64,000 nucleotides of DNA. Origin: Pyxidicoccus parkwaysis. Lineage in GTDB: Bacteria; Myxococcota; Myxococcia; Myxococcales; Myxococcaceae. Below are positions 26,014 to 34,677 of the stretch, piece after piece. The notes beneath the pieces were generated by a model that was given only the letters and a program-made list of their open reading frames with translations, had not been told where the DNA came from and did no database searches. Both the position numbers and the translations under genes were made by a program. How positions within the stretch are numbered: the first letter of the stretch is position 1; each line of letters opens with the position of its first letter. The stretch is taken from assembly GCF_017301735.1 (NCBI RefSeq), contig NZ_CP071090.1, positions 12,569,001-12,633,000 on the forward strand. Reading direction: 5' to 3'.

Positions 26014-27564
26014 TCAGCGCCGCGCGGAGGCGGTGAGCCACGCCAGGCGCTCGGCGGCGGAGCGCGTCTGCTCGTCCTTCAGCAGCGCGTCCGCGTCCTG
26101 GCTGATGCGGTAGGCCCAGTTCGAGTCGCTCATCGAGCCCGGCAGGTTGATGCGGTCCCTCGTGCCGAGGATGTCCTGCCACGGCAGCACGCACAAATCG
26201 CTGCTGGAGTTGAGCGCCGAGGCCAGCATGGCCCGGTGGACGTCCGGGGTGAACTCGCGCGTGACGGACACGCCGTTCATCTCCGGCCACGCGCGCGCGG
26301 CGGCCTGGCGCTCGTCGTCGCGGGCGCCCTCCCACCACTCCGCCACCGTGTCCGTGTCGTGCGTGCCCGTCGTGACGAGCGACACCGCGGGGAACTGGTG
26401 CGGGTTGCGGTACGTGTTGTCGTCGCGCTCCCAGCGCATCACGCGGTAGCCCGGCAGCTTCAGGTCCGCGAGGATGCGGCGCACGAAGGGCGGAATGACG
26501 CCCAGGTCCTCCGCGACGATGCCCGCGCCCTCCGACAGGAGGCGGAAGTGCTTCTCGCCCAGGCGCTTGTGGCTCTCCTCGTCCGGGGGGATGAAGCGGC
26601 CGGTGGGCGTCTGCTCGTCGCGAATCCACTGGCGGAAGTAGCCCACCGCGTGGTCCACGCGGCGCAAGTCATAGTAGCTGGCCGCCTTCTTCGCGCGCTT
26701 CTTCAGCCACGCGTAGTCGTCCTTCTCCATGGCGGCGAAGTCGAAGTACGGCAGGCCCCAGTCCTGGCCGGTGGCGCTGAAGTCGTCCGGGGGCACGCCC
26801 AGGCGCGCGTCGCGCCGGAGGATGTCCGGGTGGGCCCAGCAGTCCGCGCTGTCCTGGCCGATGATGAAGGGCTCGTCGCCGCACAGGAGCACGCCGTGCG
26901 CCTTCGCCTGCGCGCGCACCGCGTCCCACTGCTGCTCCGCCACCCACTGGAGCCACGCGTGGTAGCGCACGCGGCGCTCCAATTCCTTCGACTTGGCCGC
27001 CAGGGCCTCGGGCTGGCGGCGCTTCAGCCCTTCCGGCCACTCCCACCACGGGCGGCGGTCCTCCTGCTCGCTGATGGCGGTGAAGAGGGCGTAGCTCTCC
27101 AGCCACTCCCCCTGCGCGTCGCGCCACTGGCGGAAGGACTTCGCGCGCTCGGACTGGGGGCCCCAGTGCTGGACCTCGAACGTGTCGAAGGCGCGCGCGA
27201 AGGCGGCGTCCTTGAGCGGGAAGACCAGGTCGTACCGGACGCGCGGCGCGGCGCGGGCCTCAACGAGCTGGTGGCGCTGCTCCTCGGAGAGGGCGGCCTC
27301 GCCTCCGGAGGCGGTGAACTCCGGCAGTTGCTTCAGATCGATGAAGAGCGGGTTGAGGCCGAAGGCCGAGCGCGTGGAGTAGGGGGACGGGTCGCCCGGC
27401 GCGGTGGGCAGCAGCGGGAGCACCATCAGCAGGCGCTGGCGCGCGGCCTTCATCCAGTCGAAGAGGCCATTCATGGCGCCGAAGTCGCCAATGCCGAAAT
27501 CCGTCTGCGAGCGAAGCGAGAAGAGCGGAAGCAGGAGACCGGAGAGCCGGCCGGGTGTGGACAT
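26014..27564 (-). CDS. malQ: 4-alpha-glucanotransferase (GH77, amylomaltase)
   Basis: This 516-residue protein is the usual length for MalQ. It has the GH77 catalytic motifs in order: RRVDHAVGYF (nucleophile Asp), GIVAEDLGVIPPFV (acid/base Glu) and VTTGTHDTDTVAEWW (transition-state Asp). It disproportionates malto-oligosaccharides in glycogen and maltose metabolism in the cytoplasm. ATG 27564 sets the start at MSTPGRLSGLLLPLFSLRSQ, typical of the family N-terminus. It is single and divergent from the glycosylase gene at 27697. Confidence 0.95.
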   Translation of the reverse strand: MSTPGRLSGLLLPLFSLRSQTDFGIGDFGAMNGLFDWMKAARQRLLMVLPLLPTAPGDPSPYSTRSAFGLNPLFIDLKQLPEFTASGGEAALSEEQRHQLVEARAAPRVRYDLVFPLKDAAFARAFDTFEVQHWGPQSERAKSFRQWRDAQGEWLESYALFTAISEQEDRRPWWEWPEGLKRRQPEALAAKSKELERRVRYHAWLQWVAEQQWDAVRAQAKAHGVLLCGDEPFIIGQDSADCWAHPDILRRDARLGVPPDDFSATGQDWGLPYFDFAAMEKDDYAWLKKRAKKAASYYDLRRVDHAVGYFRQWIRDEQTPTGRFIPPDEESHKRLGEKHFRLLSEGAGIVAEDLGVIPPFVRRILADLKLPGYRVMRWERDDNTYRNPHQFPAVSLVTTGTHDTDTVAEWWEGARDDERQAAARAWPEMNGVSVTREFTPDVHRAMLASALNSSSDLCVLPWQDILGTRDRINLPGSMSDSNWAYRISQDADALLKDEQTRSAAERLAWLTASARR

Positions 27565-27640
27565 GGTGCGGCGCAATCTGCCCCAGCCCCGCGCCAGTGT
27601 GAACTGCGCCGACACCGGGGACTGCGCGGGGGCTCCGCTG

Positions 27641-27651
27641 CTTGACGGAAC
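27641..27651 (+). promoter_or_regulatory. CTTGACGGAAC element upstream of the 3-methyladenine glycosylase gene
   Basis: The 11-mer lies 45 bp before the glycosylase start. It contains both TTGACG (a sigma-70-like -35) and GGAAC (an ECF-like -35). The same 11-mer recurs upstream of the sigma factor gene at 28274. A convincing -10 was not identified. Confidence 0.35.
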
Positions 27652-27696
27652 AGACTCCAGGCGGCGCCGCCAGTCGGACGGAGGTACGATTCCAAC

Positions 27697-28278
27697 GTGA
27701 ACTGGCTTCCGGAATCCTTCTACGCGCGGCCCGCGCTGACCGTGGCGCGCGAGCTGCTCGGTACCCTGCTGGTGGTGGAGGGGGGCGGCGTGAGGCGGGT
27801 GGGGCGCATCGTCGAGACCGAGGCCTATATCGGCGAGCACGACCTGGCCTGCCACGCGGCCAAGGGTGTCACCCAGCGCACGGAGGTCATGTTCGGTCCG
27901 CCCGGACGGGCCTACGTGTACCTCATCTACGGCATGCACCATTGTTTCAACGTGGTGACGGATGCCATTGGCGTGGGGGCGGCGGTGCTGGTGCGGGCGG
28001 TGGAGCCGGTGGAGGGGCTGCCCGAGCGCGAGCGCACCGACGGGCCCGGGCGGGTGTGCAAGGCCCTGGGCGTCACCAAGGCCCACAACCGGCTGGAGCT
28101 CTTCTCGCCGGCCCTGCACCTGCTGCCCGGGGCGCCCGTCCCTGAGTCACAAGTGTCCCGGGGGCCCCGCATCGGAGTGGACTACGCCGGGGCGTGGGCC
28201 GCGGAGCCGTTCCGGCTGTGGGTCCGGGACAGTCCGCACGTCAGCCGTCCGCCCAGGGGGGCTCGCCAGCAGCCTTGA
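27697..28278 (+). CDS. DNA-3-methyladenine glycosylase (AAG/MPG family)
   Basis: This 193-residue protein carries the family core RIVETEAYIGEHDLACHA, whose Glu (about residue 40) is the catalytic base. RTEVMFGPPGRAYVYLIYGM and TDGPGRVCKALGV complete the lesion-binding pocket. It removes 3-methyladenine and related alkylated purines in base-excision repair. A GTG start at 27697 has GGAGGT upstream. Together with the AlkD-like protein at 14542, the window holds two separate alkylation-repair enzymes. Its stop falls inside the second CTTGACGGAAC element. Confidence 0.95.
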   Translation: MNWLPESFYARPALTVARELLGTLLVVEGGGVRRVGRIVETEAYIGEHDLACHAAKGVTQRTEVMFGPPGRAYVYLIYGMHHCFNVVTDAIGVGAAVLVRAVEPVEGLPERERTDGPGRVCKALGVTKAHNRLELFSPALHLLPGAPVPESQVSRGPRIGVDYAGAWAAEPFRLWVRDSPHVSRPPRGARQQP

Positions 28279-28284
28279 CGGAAC
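28274..28284 (+). promoter_or_regulatory. Second CTTGACGGAAC element, upstream of the sigma factor gene
   Basis: It is identical to the element at 27641 and lies 28 bp before the sigma factor ATG, partly inside the last codons of the glycosylase gene. It could be a promoter read by the sigma factor itself, as ECF genes are often autoregulated through GGAAC -35 boxes. This is inference. Confidence 0.35.
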
Positions 28285-28312
28285 GCTTTCCGGCTGGTTG
28301 GGTGCGCCCGCC

Positions 28313-28927
28313 ATGTCCGACGAGGCCGCCAGGGAAGAGGACCGACAGCTCCTCGAGAGGGCACAGGAGGGGGACGTTTCCGCCTTCGAGGCGCTGGTGG
28401 ATGCGCACCGGGACAGGGTCTATGGCCTGGCCCTGCGCATGACGCGCTCCGAGGCCGACGCCGCGGAAATCACCCAGGACACCTTCCTGTCCGCCTACCA
28501 ACATCTCAAGGATTTCCGGGGGGATGCAGCCTTCGGGTCCTGGGTTCACCGCATTGCCGCCAACCATGCGCTCATGCGCCTGCGCCACCGCCGGGTGGCC
28601 CAGGCGGCCGAGCAGGAGCTCCAGGGCCCGGAGTTCACCGAGCGGGGCTCCCTGGCGGAGTACCCCCTCTCCGACTGGAGCCGGGACGCCGAGGAGAAGG
28701 CCCTGGACGCCGAGCTGGGCACGGCCATCCAGCAGGCGACCGACCAGCTTCCGCAGGGTTATCGTGAGGTCTTCCTCTTGAAAGACGTGGACGGCCTCAG
28801 TTACGAACAGATCTCAGAGGTAACGGGGGATTCCATTCCCGCCATCAAGAGCCGCCTGCATCGGGCCCGGCTCGCGCTCCGTGAAGCCATCGATGACTTC
28901 TACAACCGGGACAGTCGCGGGGCGTGA
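28313..28927 (+). CDS. ECF-type RNA polymerase sigma factor
   Basis: This 204-residue protein has sigma-70 region 2 (FEALVDAHRDRVYGLALRMT, with the ITQDTFLSAYQHL core-binding stretch) and region 4 (LPQGYREVFLLKDVDGLSYE, then a helix-turn-helix with SIPAIKSRLHRARLAL). It directs RNA polymerase to alternative promoters and resembles RpoE-type ECF factors. A GTGA overlap couples it to a zinc-finger protein, the usual place for an anti-sigma factor. ATG 28313 is the natural start. Confidence 0.93.
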   Translation: MSDEAAREEDRQLLERAQEGDVSAFEALVDAHRDRVYGLALRMTRSEADAAEITQDTFLSAYQHLKDFRGDAAFGSWVHRIAANHALMRLRHRRVAQAAEQELQGPEFTERGSLAEYPLSDWSRDAEEKALDAELGTAIQQATDQLPQGYREVFLLKDVDGLSYEQISEVTGDSIPAIKSRLHRARLALREAIDDFYNRDSRGA

Positions 28928-29232
28928 AACGCGACGGAGCGCTCGGCATCTTCGAGAAGGACGAGGGCGCGCCGCAGCCAGCCGAGGTTCGGATGTACAA
29001 TTGTAAAGATTCGATCAACCTCCTGCTGGAATTCCTCGAGGGCAACATGTCACCCGAGGAGGCTCAGCATCTGAAGGAGCACCTGCGCGGGTGCAGCCCC
29101 TGTGTGGACTTCCTGCGCACGTACAAGGCGACGTCCGGCCTGTGCAAGAAGGCCCTGGCGGCGAAGATGCCGAAGGAAGTCTCCGAGAAGTTGACCGAGT
29201 ACCTTCGCAACAAGATCAAGTCCACCTCGTGA
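28924..29232 (+). CDS. Small zinc-finger protein, putative anti-sigma factor
   Basis: This 102-residue soluble protein contains LKEHLRGCSPCVDFLRTY, an HxxxCxxC pattern as in zinc-binding anti-sigma domains of the ZAS/RsrA type. It has no membrane segment, so it would be a cytoplasmic regulator. The GTG start overlaps the sigma stop by four bases. Given size, motif and coupling, it probably restrains the sigma factor at 28313-28927, possibly in a redox- or zinc-dependent way. That is inference; the HxxxCxxC motif is seen. Confidence 0.7.
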   Translation: MKRDGALGIFEKDEGAPQPAEVRMYNCKDSINLLLEFLEGNMSPEEAQHLKEHLRGCSPCVDFLRTYKATSGLCKKALAAKMPKEVSEKLTEYLRNKIKSTS

Positions 29233-30293
29233 ACCTGAAGCAGCTCTCGCTCTCGGAGCTGGAGGCCGCGCTGGCCCCGCTCGCTCCTTCCTCCGCCGCC
29301 GTGCGCAAGGTGTTCGCGGCCGTCTTCGCCCATGGGGCGAAGTCGGTGGAGGAGGTGGCGGGGGCCCGGCAGGTGCCGCGCAAGGTGGGTGACTACCTGC
29401 GGGCACACGCGGAGCTGCCCTCGCTCCAGGTGGTGGAGCGGCGCCGGGCGGACGACGGCTTCGTGAAGTACCTCTTCGACTCGCCGCTGGGCGGGCGCGT
29501 GGAGGCGGTCCGCATCCCCATCTTCGACGAGAAGTACGTCATCTGCGTGTCCAGCCAGGTGGGATGTGCGCTGGCCTGCGACTTCTGCATGACGGGGAAG
29601 CTGGGCTTCAAGCGCAACCTCCAGACGTGGGAGATCCTCGACCAGGTGCTCCAGGTGCGCGCGGAGGCGGACCGGCCGGTGCGCGGCGTGGTCTTCATGG
29701 GGATGGGCGAGCCGCTGCTGAACTACAAGGAGACGCTGCGCGCGGCGGACATCCTGCGCACGCCGTCCGGGTTCTCCATCTCCGGCGAGTCGATTACCTT
29801 CTCCACCGCGGGCCACGTGCCGGCCATCCGCCGCTACACGCGCGAGGGACACCCGTACCGGCTGGCCTTCTCCGTGACGAGCGCCATTCCGGAGAAGCGC
29901 GCGCAGGTGCTCCCGATTGAGAAGACGCACCCGCTGCCGGAGTTGATTGAGGCCATTCGCGAGTACAGCACCGTGCGGCGCGAGCGGGCCATGATTGCGT
30001 ACGTGGCCATCAGCGGCTTCAACCTCGGGCGCGAGGACGCGGAGGCGCTGAAGGCGGCCTTCGAGGGCATCCCCATCAAGGTGGACCTCATCGACGTGAC
30101 GGACCCGACGGGGAAGTACCTGCCGCCCACGCCCGAGGAGCTGAGCGCCTTCCGCGACCACCTCCAGATTCTGAAGTCGCCGGTGGCGCGGCGGTACTCA
30201 GGCGGCAAGGAGATTGGCGCGGCGTGCGGCACGCTCGCGGCCACGCAGTACGGCGGCACGGTGATGCCCCGGCCCGAGCCCACCGCCTCGTAG
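29229..30293 (+). CDS. RlmN-like 23S rRNA (adenine-C2)-methyltransferase (radical SAM)
   Basis: This 354-residue radical SAM protein has the [4Fe-4S] motif C113-x3-C117-x2-C120 (VGCALACDFC), the glycine-rich VFMGMGEPLLNY and a C-terminal ACGTL, where the Cys (about 338) would be the second catalytic thiol of RlmN. RlmN methylates A2503 of 23S rRNA and A37 of some tRNAs. The GTG at 29229 overlaps the stop of the anti-sigma-like gene by four bases, so sigma factor, zinc-finger protein and methyltransferase are translated as one chain. It may be a paralogue of a housekeeping rlmN elsewhere, and a Cfr-like specificity cannot be excluded. Confidence 0.85.
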   Translation: MNLKQLSLSELEAALAPLAPSSAAVRKVFAAVFAHGAKSVEEVAGARQVPRKVGDYLRAHAELPSLQVVERRRADDGFVKYLFDSPLGGRVEAVRIPIFDEKYVICVSSQVGCALACDFCMTGKLGFKRNLQTWEILDQVLQVRAEADRPVRGVVFMGMGEPLLNYKETLRAADILRTPSGFSISGESITFSTAGHVPAIRRYTREGHPYRLAFSVTSAIPEKRAQVLPIEKTHPLPELIEAIREYSTVRRERAMIAYVAISGFNLGREDAEALKAAFEGIPIKVDLIDVTDPTGKYLPPTPEELSAFRDHLQILKSPVARRYSGGKEIGAACGTLAATQYGGTVMPRPEPTAS

Positions 30294-30295
30294 CG

Positions 30296-30420
30296 CGGCT
30301 CAGCGCCGCCGCGCACCCGAAGCACTTCTCCGAGCAGGACCTGTCCTTCGAGCCACACGGCTCAGCGCTGCTGCGTGCCCCGGAGGAGCTCTTCGAGCAG
30401 GGCCTGTCCTTCGGGCCACG
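30296..30420. repeat. 62-63 bp imperfect tandem repeat copying a gene 3' end
   Basis: The copy at 30296-30357 resembles 30358-30420, which is the 3' end of the minus-strand hydrolase gene. Read on the minus strand, the first copy encodes WLEGQVLLGEVLR, like the hydrolase C-terminus WPEGQALLEELLR. The outer copy has no start and appears to be a leftover of a local duplication between the two convergent genes. Confidence 0.8.
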
Positions 30421-30931
30421 AGCCCAGCTTCGCCGCGCTGCCCAGGTGGCCCTTCTCGCCCATGTTCACCAGCCGCGCGCCCCAGTCCGAGGCGAGCCCG
30501 GTGACACGCGCCATCGTGATGTAGTTGTCATCGGTACTCGCCACGACGACGGAGGGGAACGGGAGCCGCTGGCGCGGCATGGGCGCGAAGCCCACCGTCA
30601 CCGGAGGGAAGTCCGGCGCCTCCGTGTCGCTGGGCGCGACGAGCAGCGCGCCGTGGACCTTGCTGGCCGCCGTAGCCGGATGGGCCTGGGCCCAGTACGC
30701 CACGGTGATGCACGCGAGGCTGTGGGCCGCGAGCACCACGGGCCGTGGCGACGCGGAGATGGCCCGCTCCAGCGTGGCCACCCAGTCCTCGCGCCGGGGC
30801 GTGTCCCACTCGGCCTGCTCGATGCGCTGGCAGTCCTTCCGCTCCCGCTCCCAGTACGTATGCCAGTGGTCCGGGCCCGAGTTGTAGAGGCCCGGCAGGA
30901 GGAACACGGAGGGAGCGGAGTCGGTGGCCAT
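30362..30931 (-). CDS. RBBP9/YdeN-type alpha/beta hydrolase
   Basis: This 189-residue cytoplasmic protein has the family start SVFLLPGLYNSGPDHWHTYW, the nucleophile elbow AAHSLACITV (Ser in H-S-L), an Asp in VVASTDDNYI and a late His in GEKGHLGS, completing a Ser-Asp-His triad. RBBP9/YdeN proteins are small serine hydrolases with poorly defined substrates. ATG 30931 gives the usual short family N-terminus. It converges on the RlmN-like gene. Its 3' end has a duplicated neighbour copy (30296-30357). Confidence 0.85.
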   Translation of the reverse strand: MATDSAPSVFLLPGLYNSGPDHWHTYWERERKDCQRIEQAEWDTPRREDWVATLERAISASPRPVVLAAHSLACITVAYWAQAHPATAASKVHGALLVAPSDTEAPDFPPVTVGFAPMPRQRLPFPSVVVASTDDNYITMARVTGLASDWGARLVNMGEKGHLGSAAKLGSWPEGQALLEELLRGTQQR

Positions 30932-30995
30932 GAAGGCCACACGTTGTCGGGGGCCTCCGCTCCGGTCAAGCGCGGGGCCCCCCTGCTTCACGTGC

Positions 30996-32510
30996 TCACG
31001 GGCCGGGGACGAGCGGCACGGTCCAGAGCTGGCTGGCCTGGGTGTCGTCGTAGGCGCTGAAGAACACCTGCTGGCCCACGCGCGTGTAGCTGTACGGGAC
31101 GGAGCCCGTCGCGCCTGGATTGATGTCCTTCAGCAGGTGCGTGCCCGCCACCGTGCCGTCCGTCACCCAGGTCTCGATGCCCGTGGTGCTGTCGTACGCG
31201 GCGAAGAAGACGAGGTTGGACTCCGCGGCGAAGATGGGCGAGCCGTACTCGTCGGAGAGGCTCAGCGGCCGGTGCAGCATCCGCGTGCCGGCCTTGGTGC
31301 CGTCCGTCACCCACAGCTGCGTGTCACGCGGCGCGGGCCCCGAGCTGCCGATGGCATACTCGAAGTAGATGCGGTCCGCCGTGGCGCTGAAGCGCGACAT
31401 ATACGGGGAGGCGTCCGGCAGCGCCGCGTACGGATTGGGCAGCGTGGCGACGTGCTCCTTGCCGCCCACGCCATCCACGCGCAGACGGAAGAGGGCGAGC
31501 CGCTGGTCCGCCGAGTTGGACAGGGTGACGTAGAGGTACTCACCCATCACGGTCATCAACGCCGGGTAGCGGCCGTCATTGGCGAACGTGTAGAGGCGCA
31601 CCGTGCCTGCGCTCGTGCCGTCCGTCTTCCAGACGGTGGTGGTGCCCGCCGCGTCGGACGTGGTGAAGAACGCGAGCGCCCCGGCGCTGTTGACGTCCGC
31701 GGGCCCGTAGCCACCCGGGGGGAGCGAGCGCAGCAACTGCGTACCCGTGGAGGTGCCATCGGTCCGCCACACCGAGAGGTCGCCGGCCTCGGTCCGGGTA
31801 AAGAAGACGAGCACGCCGCCCGCGCGGGCCGTGCGCCAGTCCACCTCGACTCCCGGCCCGAAGTCGTGGATGCGCACCGTGCCGCTGGCGCTGCCGTCGC
31901 TCCGCCACAGCTCCGTGCGCCAGGACGAGGAGCCCGCGACCTCCAGCGTGCGGAAGAAGGTCACCGTGTCGCCAAACGCGGCGAGGTTCGACAGCAATGA
32001 GTCTCCGGTTCCTGGAGTGATGTCCGCCACCAGCCGTGTGCCGCTGGTGGTGCCGTCACTCAGCCAGAGCTCGTTGCCGTGCGAGTAGTCGCCCACGGTG
32101 AAGAAGAAGCGGTCGCCGGCGGGGGTGAGGTTCGCCACGTGGGCGTTGGTCGCGGGCGGCGAGTCCGGGGGGAAGACCCGCAGCGCGGTGGTGCCCGCGC
32201 GGGTACCGTCGCTCATCCACAGGGAGCGGGTGCCATCCTCGAAGTTGGCGCCGAACGCGAGCCGGCCCTTGAAGTCCACCAGGCTCTCGGGCCCGGCCGC
32301 GTAGCGAGGCGTCATCTGGGTGGGCGGGAAGATGACCTTCGGCCGGCTCGGAGTGCCCGTCGTGAGGGACGCGAGCGACGCTGCCTGTATTTGAGTGTCC
32401 GGTTGCACCTGTGTCGCGGTGCCAGGAGCCAGTCCGTCCTCGGACACCATGCCCCCGCATCCCGCGGCCAGCCAACCCACCAACACGCCACTGACCCATC
32501 CACCACGCAT
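30996..32510 (-). CDS. ELWxxDGT-repeat lipoprotein
   Basis: This 504-residue lipoprotein has a signal peptide with lipobox LAAGC. About seven repeats of the form (E/S)xWxxDGTxxGT follow (for example ELWLSDGTTSGT, TVWKTDGTSAGT, QLWVTDGTKAGT), which predict a beta-propeller or beta-sandwich surface structure. Such proteins are common and expanded in myxobacteria; their function is unknown. ATG 32510 has a good GGAGGT 5 nt upstream. It is single and ends 64 bp before the hydrolase gene on the same strand. Confidence 0.85.
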   Translation of the reverse strand: MRGGWVSGVLVGWLAAGCGGMVSEDGLAPGTATQVQPDTQIQAASLASLTTGTPSRPKVIFPPTQMTPRYAAGPESLVDFKGRLAFGANFEDGTRSLWMSDGTRAGTTALRVFPPDSPPATNAHVANLTPAGDRFFFTVGDYSHGNELWLSDGTTSGTRLVADITPGTGDSLLSNLAAFGDTVTFFRTLEVAGSSSWRTELWRSDGSASGTVRIHDFGPGVEVDWRTARAGGVLVFFTRTEAGDLSVWRTDGTSTGTQLLRSLPPGGYGPADVNSAGALAFFTTSDAAGTTTVWKTDGTSAGTVRLYTFANDGRYPALMTVMGEYLYVTLSNSADQRLALFRLRVDGVGGKEHVATLPNPYAALPDASPYMSRFSATADRIYFEYAIGSSGPAPRDTQLWVTDGTKAGTRMLHRPLSLSDEYGSPIFAAESNLVFFAAYDSTTGIETWVTDGTVAGTHLLKDINPGATGSVPYSYTRVGQQVFFSAYDDTQASQLWTVPLVPGP

Positions 32511-32802
32511 CCGCCACCTCCGTCCAATAGCCTCGCGCGAGGGTAGGGAGCGCGAGTCATGGCGACCACCCGAGGCACGTGAAGGCGACACGCGTTGCGT
32601 ACGCTGGATGACGGACATGCTCCGCCTCTTGCTCCACGAGTGGGAACGCGGAGGGCCACACGGTGAAGATTCGGTGCCACGAGCAGGCAGGAGTACGGGC
32701 CCATGCCTGTGCACTGGCCGGCCTCGGGAGCAGCCGGAGCTGGCTCGTTACGCAGGTGGCACTTTCATCCCGTGACGCTTTCTGGGTGATGCGGCTCGGA
32801 GA

Positions 32803-33315
32803 ATGCTGCGGCGCATGTCCGCGCCATCCACGCCGGAGAAAGCCGCGAAGCCGCTCGGGCTCCGGCTCATCATCGCGTACAAGGTCGCCAAGGCGGTGCT
32901 GGTGCTGGGGTTGGCGGTGCTGCTCACGCTCGCGCCGCGGACGGCGGATACCTTCACGGAGCACCTCATCCAGTCGTTCTCCGAGCGCGGGTCGCTGTTG
33001 CGCAGAATCGGAGAGCGGCTCCGCGCTCACGGCGTGGAGGCGCTGGTGACGGATGCGCGGACGGTGGCCTGGGCCGACGGTTTCTCGACCTCCATCGAAG
33101 CAGCGCTCCTCCTCACGGGCAGCGCGTGGGGCGAGTGGATTGTCATCGCGGAACTGGCGGTGCTCGTCCCCGCCGAGCTCGTCTCGCTGGAGAGGCGCCC
33201 TTCCCTCATGAAGGGGGTCATCATCGCCGTCAACGTGGCCATCGTGGCGTACCTGGTGCGCCTGCGCCTGCGCGCCCGGCGCCACGAGACACGTCCACGA
33301 GGAGCACGGCCCTGA
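32803..33315 (+). CDS. DUF2127 membrane protein
   Basis: This 170-residue protein has three to four hydrophobic helices (about 22-45, 105-125, 137-152) with RLIIAYKVAKAVLVLGLAVL at the start and EWIVIAELAVLVPAELVSLE in the middle, matching DUF2127. This family is inner-membrane and functionally undefined. ATG 32803 is used; ATG 32815 is an alternative. The 292-bp upstream gap to the divergent lipoprotein gene shows no clear element. Confidence 0.8.
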   Translation: MLRRMSAPSTPEKAAKPLGLRLIIAYKVAKAVLVLGLAVLLTLAPRTADTFTEHLIQSFSERGSLLRRIGERLRAHGVEALVTDARTVAWADGFSTSIEAALLLTGSAWGEWIVIAELAVLVPAELVSLERRPSLMKGVIIAVNVAIVAYLVRLRLRARRHETRPRGARP

Positions 33316-33483
33316 TGCTAGTTGTCACGAGAAGGCGGGGAGGCGTCCCGCCCTGACCACCACGTGACACCGGCCCCGACGTCGTGCGGTTTCGCTTCGA
33401 GCCGCCGGGTAGGGTGCCTCGCGGGGAAGCCGGGCCGCCGGCCGTTGCCGGGTGGCGCACGGGCTTCCGGGGAGGGCCGTGTC

Positions 33484-33897
33484 ATGTCCTTGCTCTCTGA
33501 GTTCAAGGCATTCGCGCTGAAGGGCAACGTGGTGGACCTGGCGGTGGCGGTGGTCATCGGCAATGCATTCTCGGCCATCGTCAGCGCGCTGGTGGCGGAC
33601 CTGGTGATGCCCATTGTCGGACTGGTGCTACCCGGCGGGGACTGGCGCGCCGCCACCGTCACGCCGCTTCAGTTGCGCATCGGCCACCTGCTGGGCGCGA
33701 TACTCGACTTCATCATCATCGCGGTGGTGCTGTTCATCATCGTGGTGAAGGTGGGCACGCTGTGGCGCCGCAAGGAGGCGCCCGCCGCGCCCACGACTCG
33801 CACGTGCCCCGAGTGCGGAGAGACGATTCCCCTCACCGCGCGGCGCTGCCGGGCCTGTACGTCCGTGGTCGCGCCCGTCGCATCCACACCCGCCTGA
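33484..33897 (+). CDS. mscL: MscL-type mechanosensitive channel with a C-terminal zinc ribbon
   Basis: This 137-residue protein has the MscL start FKAFALKGNVVDLAVAVVIG, first helix, periplasmic loop and second helix (to about residue 98). Instead of the usual amphipathic C-terminal helix it carries a treble-clef or ribbon-like motif, CPECGETIPLTARRCRAC (about 107-124). MscL opens to relieve osmotic downshock. ATG 33484 gives the normal family start. The zinc ribbon replaces the cytoplasmic bundle and could alter gating or recruit a partner; that is inference. The upstream 33315-33484 stretch is GC-rich without an obvious operator. Confidence 0.9.
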   Translation: MSLLSEFKAFALKGNVVDLAVAVVIGNAFSAIVSALVADLVMPIVGLVLPGGDWRAATVTPLQLRIGHLLGAILDFIIIAVVLFIIVVKVGTLWRRKEAPAAPTTRTCPECGETIPLTARRCRACTSVVAPVASTPA

Positions 33898-33989
33898 CGG
33901 TGTTCACCTCCGGCCGGCCTGGAGCGGATGTCACTTTCCCTTCAGGCCCGCCCGCCTTAAGTCTGGGGTGCCGGAGGTCTCACGCGCGG

Positions 33990-34610
33990 ATGGTGGAATT
34001 CATCGACCAGCTCATCTCCTCGCTGGGGCCCCTGGGGCTGCTGGTGCTGGGTGTGGCGGCGGCGCTGGAGTACGTCGTCCCACCCTTTCCCGGAGACACC
34101 ATCACCCTCCTGGGCGGCGTGTACGCGGTGCGCGGCACGCAGCCGTGGCCGCTCGTCTTCCTGGTGGTGACGGTGGGCAGCGTGGTGGGCGCGGCCATCA
34201 ACTACTGGGCGGGCCGCTGGCTGGCGCGGCGCTTCGACGCCCATCCCGAGAAGAGCTACTTCGGCATCACCCACGCGAGGCTGGAGGCAGTGCAGGCGAG
34301 GATGCGGCGCAGCGGGCCGTGGCTGCTCCTGGCCAACCGTTTCCTGCCCGGCATTCGCGGGCTCATCTTCGTCGCGGCGGGGGCCGCGGAGATGCCTCGC
34401 TTCAACGCGCTCCTGCTGGGCGCCATCTCCGCCATGGCCCACACCGCGCTGGTGCTGGCGCTGGGCGCGGCGGTGGGCGGCAACCTGGAGCGGTTGGTGA
34501 CGCTCGTCGCGCGCTACCAGTACGCGGTGGAGGGGCTGGTGGTGGTGGGCGTGTTGGCCGTGCTGGTGCGCATGCTGGCCCGGCGACGTACCCCGGCGCC
34601 GGAGCCCTGA
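33990..34610 (+). CDS. DedA-family membrane protein
   Basis: This 206-residue inner-membrane protein has the DedA/SNARE-associated core: EYVVPPFPGDTITLLGG, INYWAGRW and LLANRFLPGIRGLIFVAAG. DedA proteins act in lipid flipping (undecaprenyl phosphate or phospholipid recycling) and envelope homeostasis. ATG 33990 fits the family length. It is 92 bp after mscL and on the same strand, so it may be cotranscribed. Confidence 0.9.
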   Translation: MVEFIDQLISSLGPLGLLVLGVAAALEYVVPPFPGDTITLLGGVYAVRGTQPWPLVFLVVTVGSVVGAAINYWAGRWLARRFDAHPEKSYFGITHARLEAVQARMRRSGPWLLLANRFLPGIRGLIFVAAGAAEMPRFNALLLGAISAMAHTALVLALGAAVGGNLERLVTLVARYQYAVEGLVVVGVLAVLVRMLARRRTPAPEP

Positions 34611-34677
34611 GTCCGAGGCACGACGGGACAGCGCAGCGGGATTGCATGACCCTGGCGGGCGCGGTTGAGTCGGGCCC

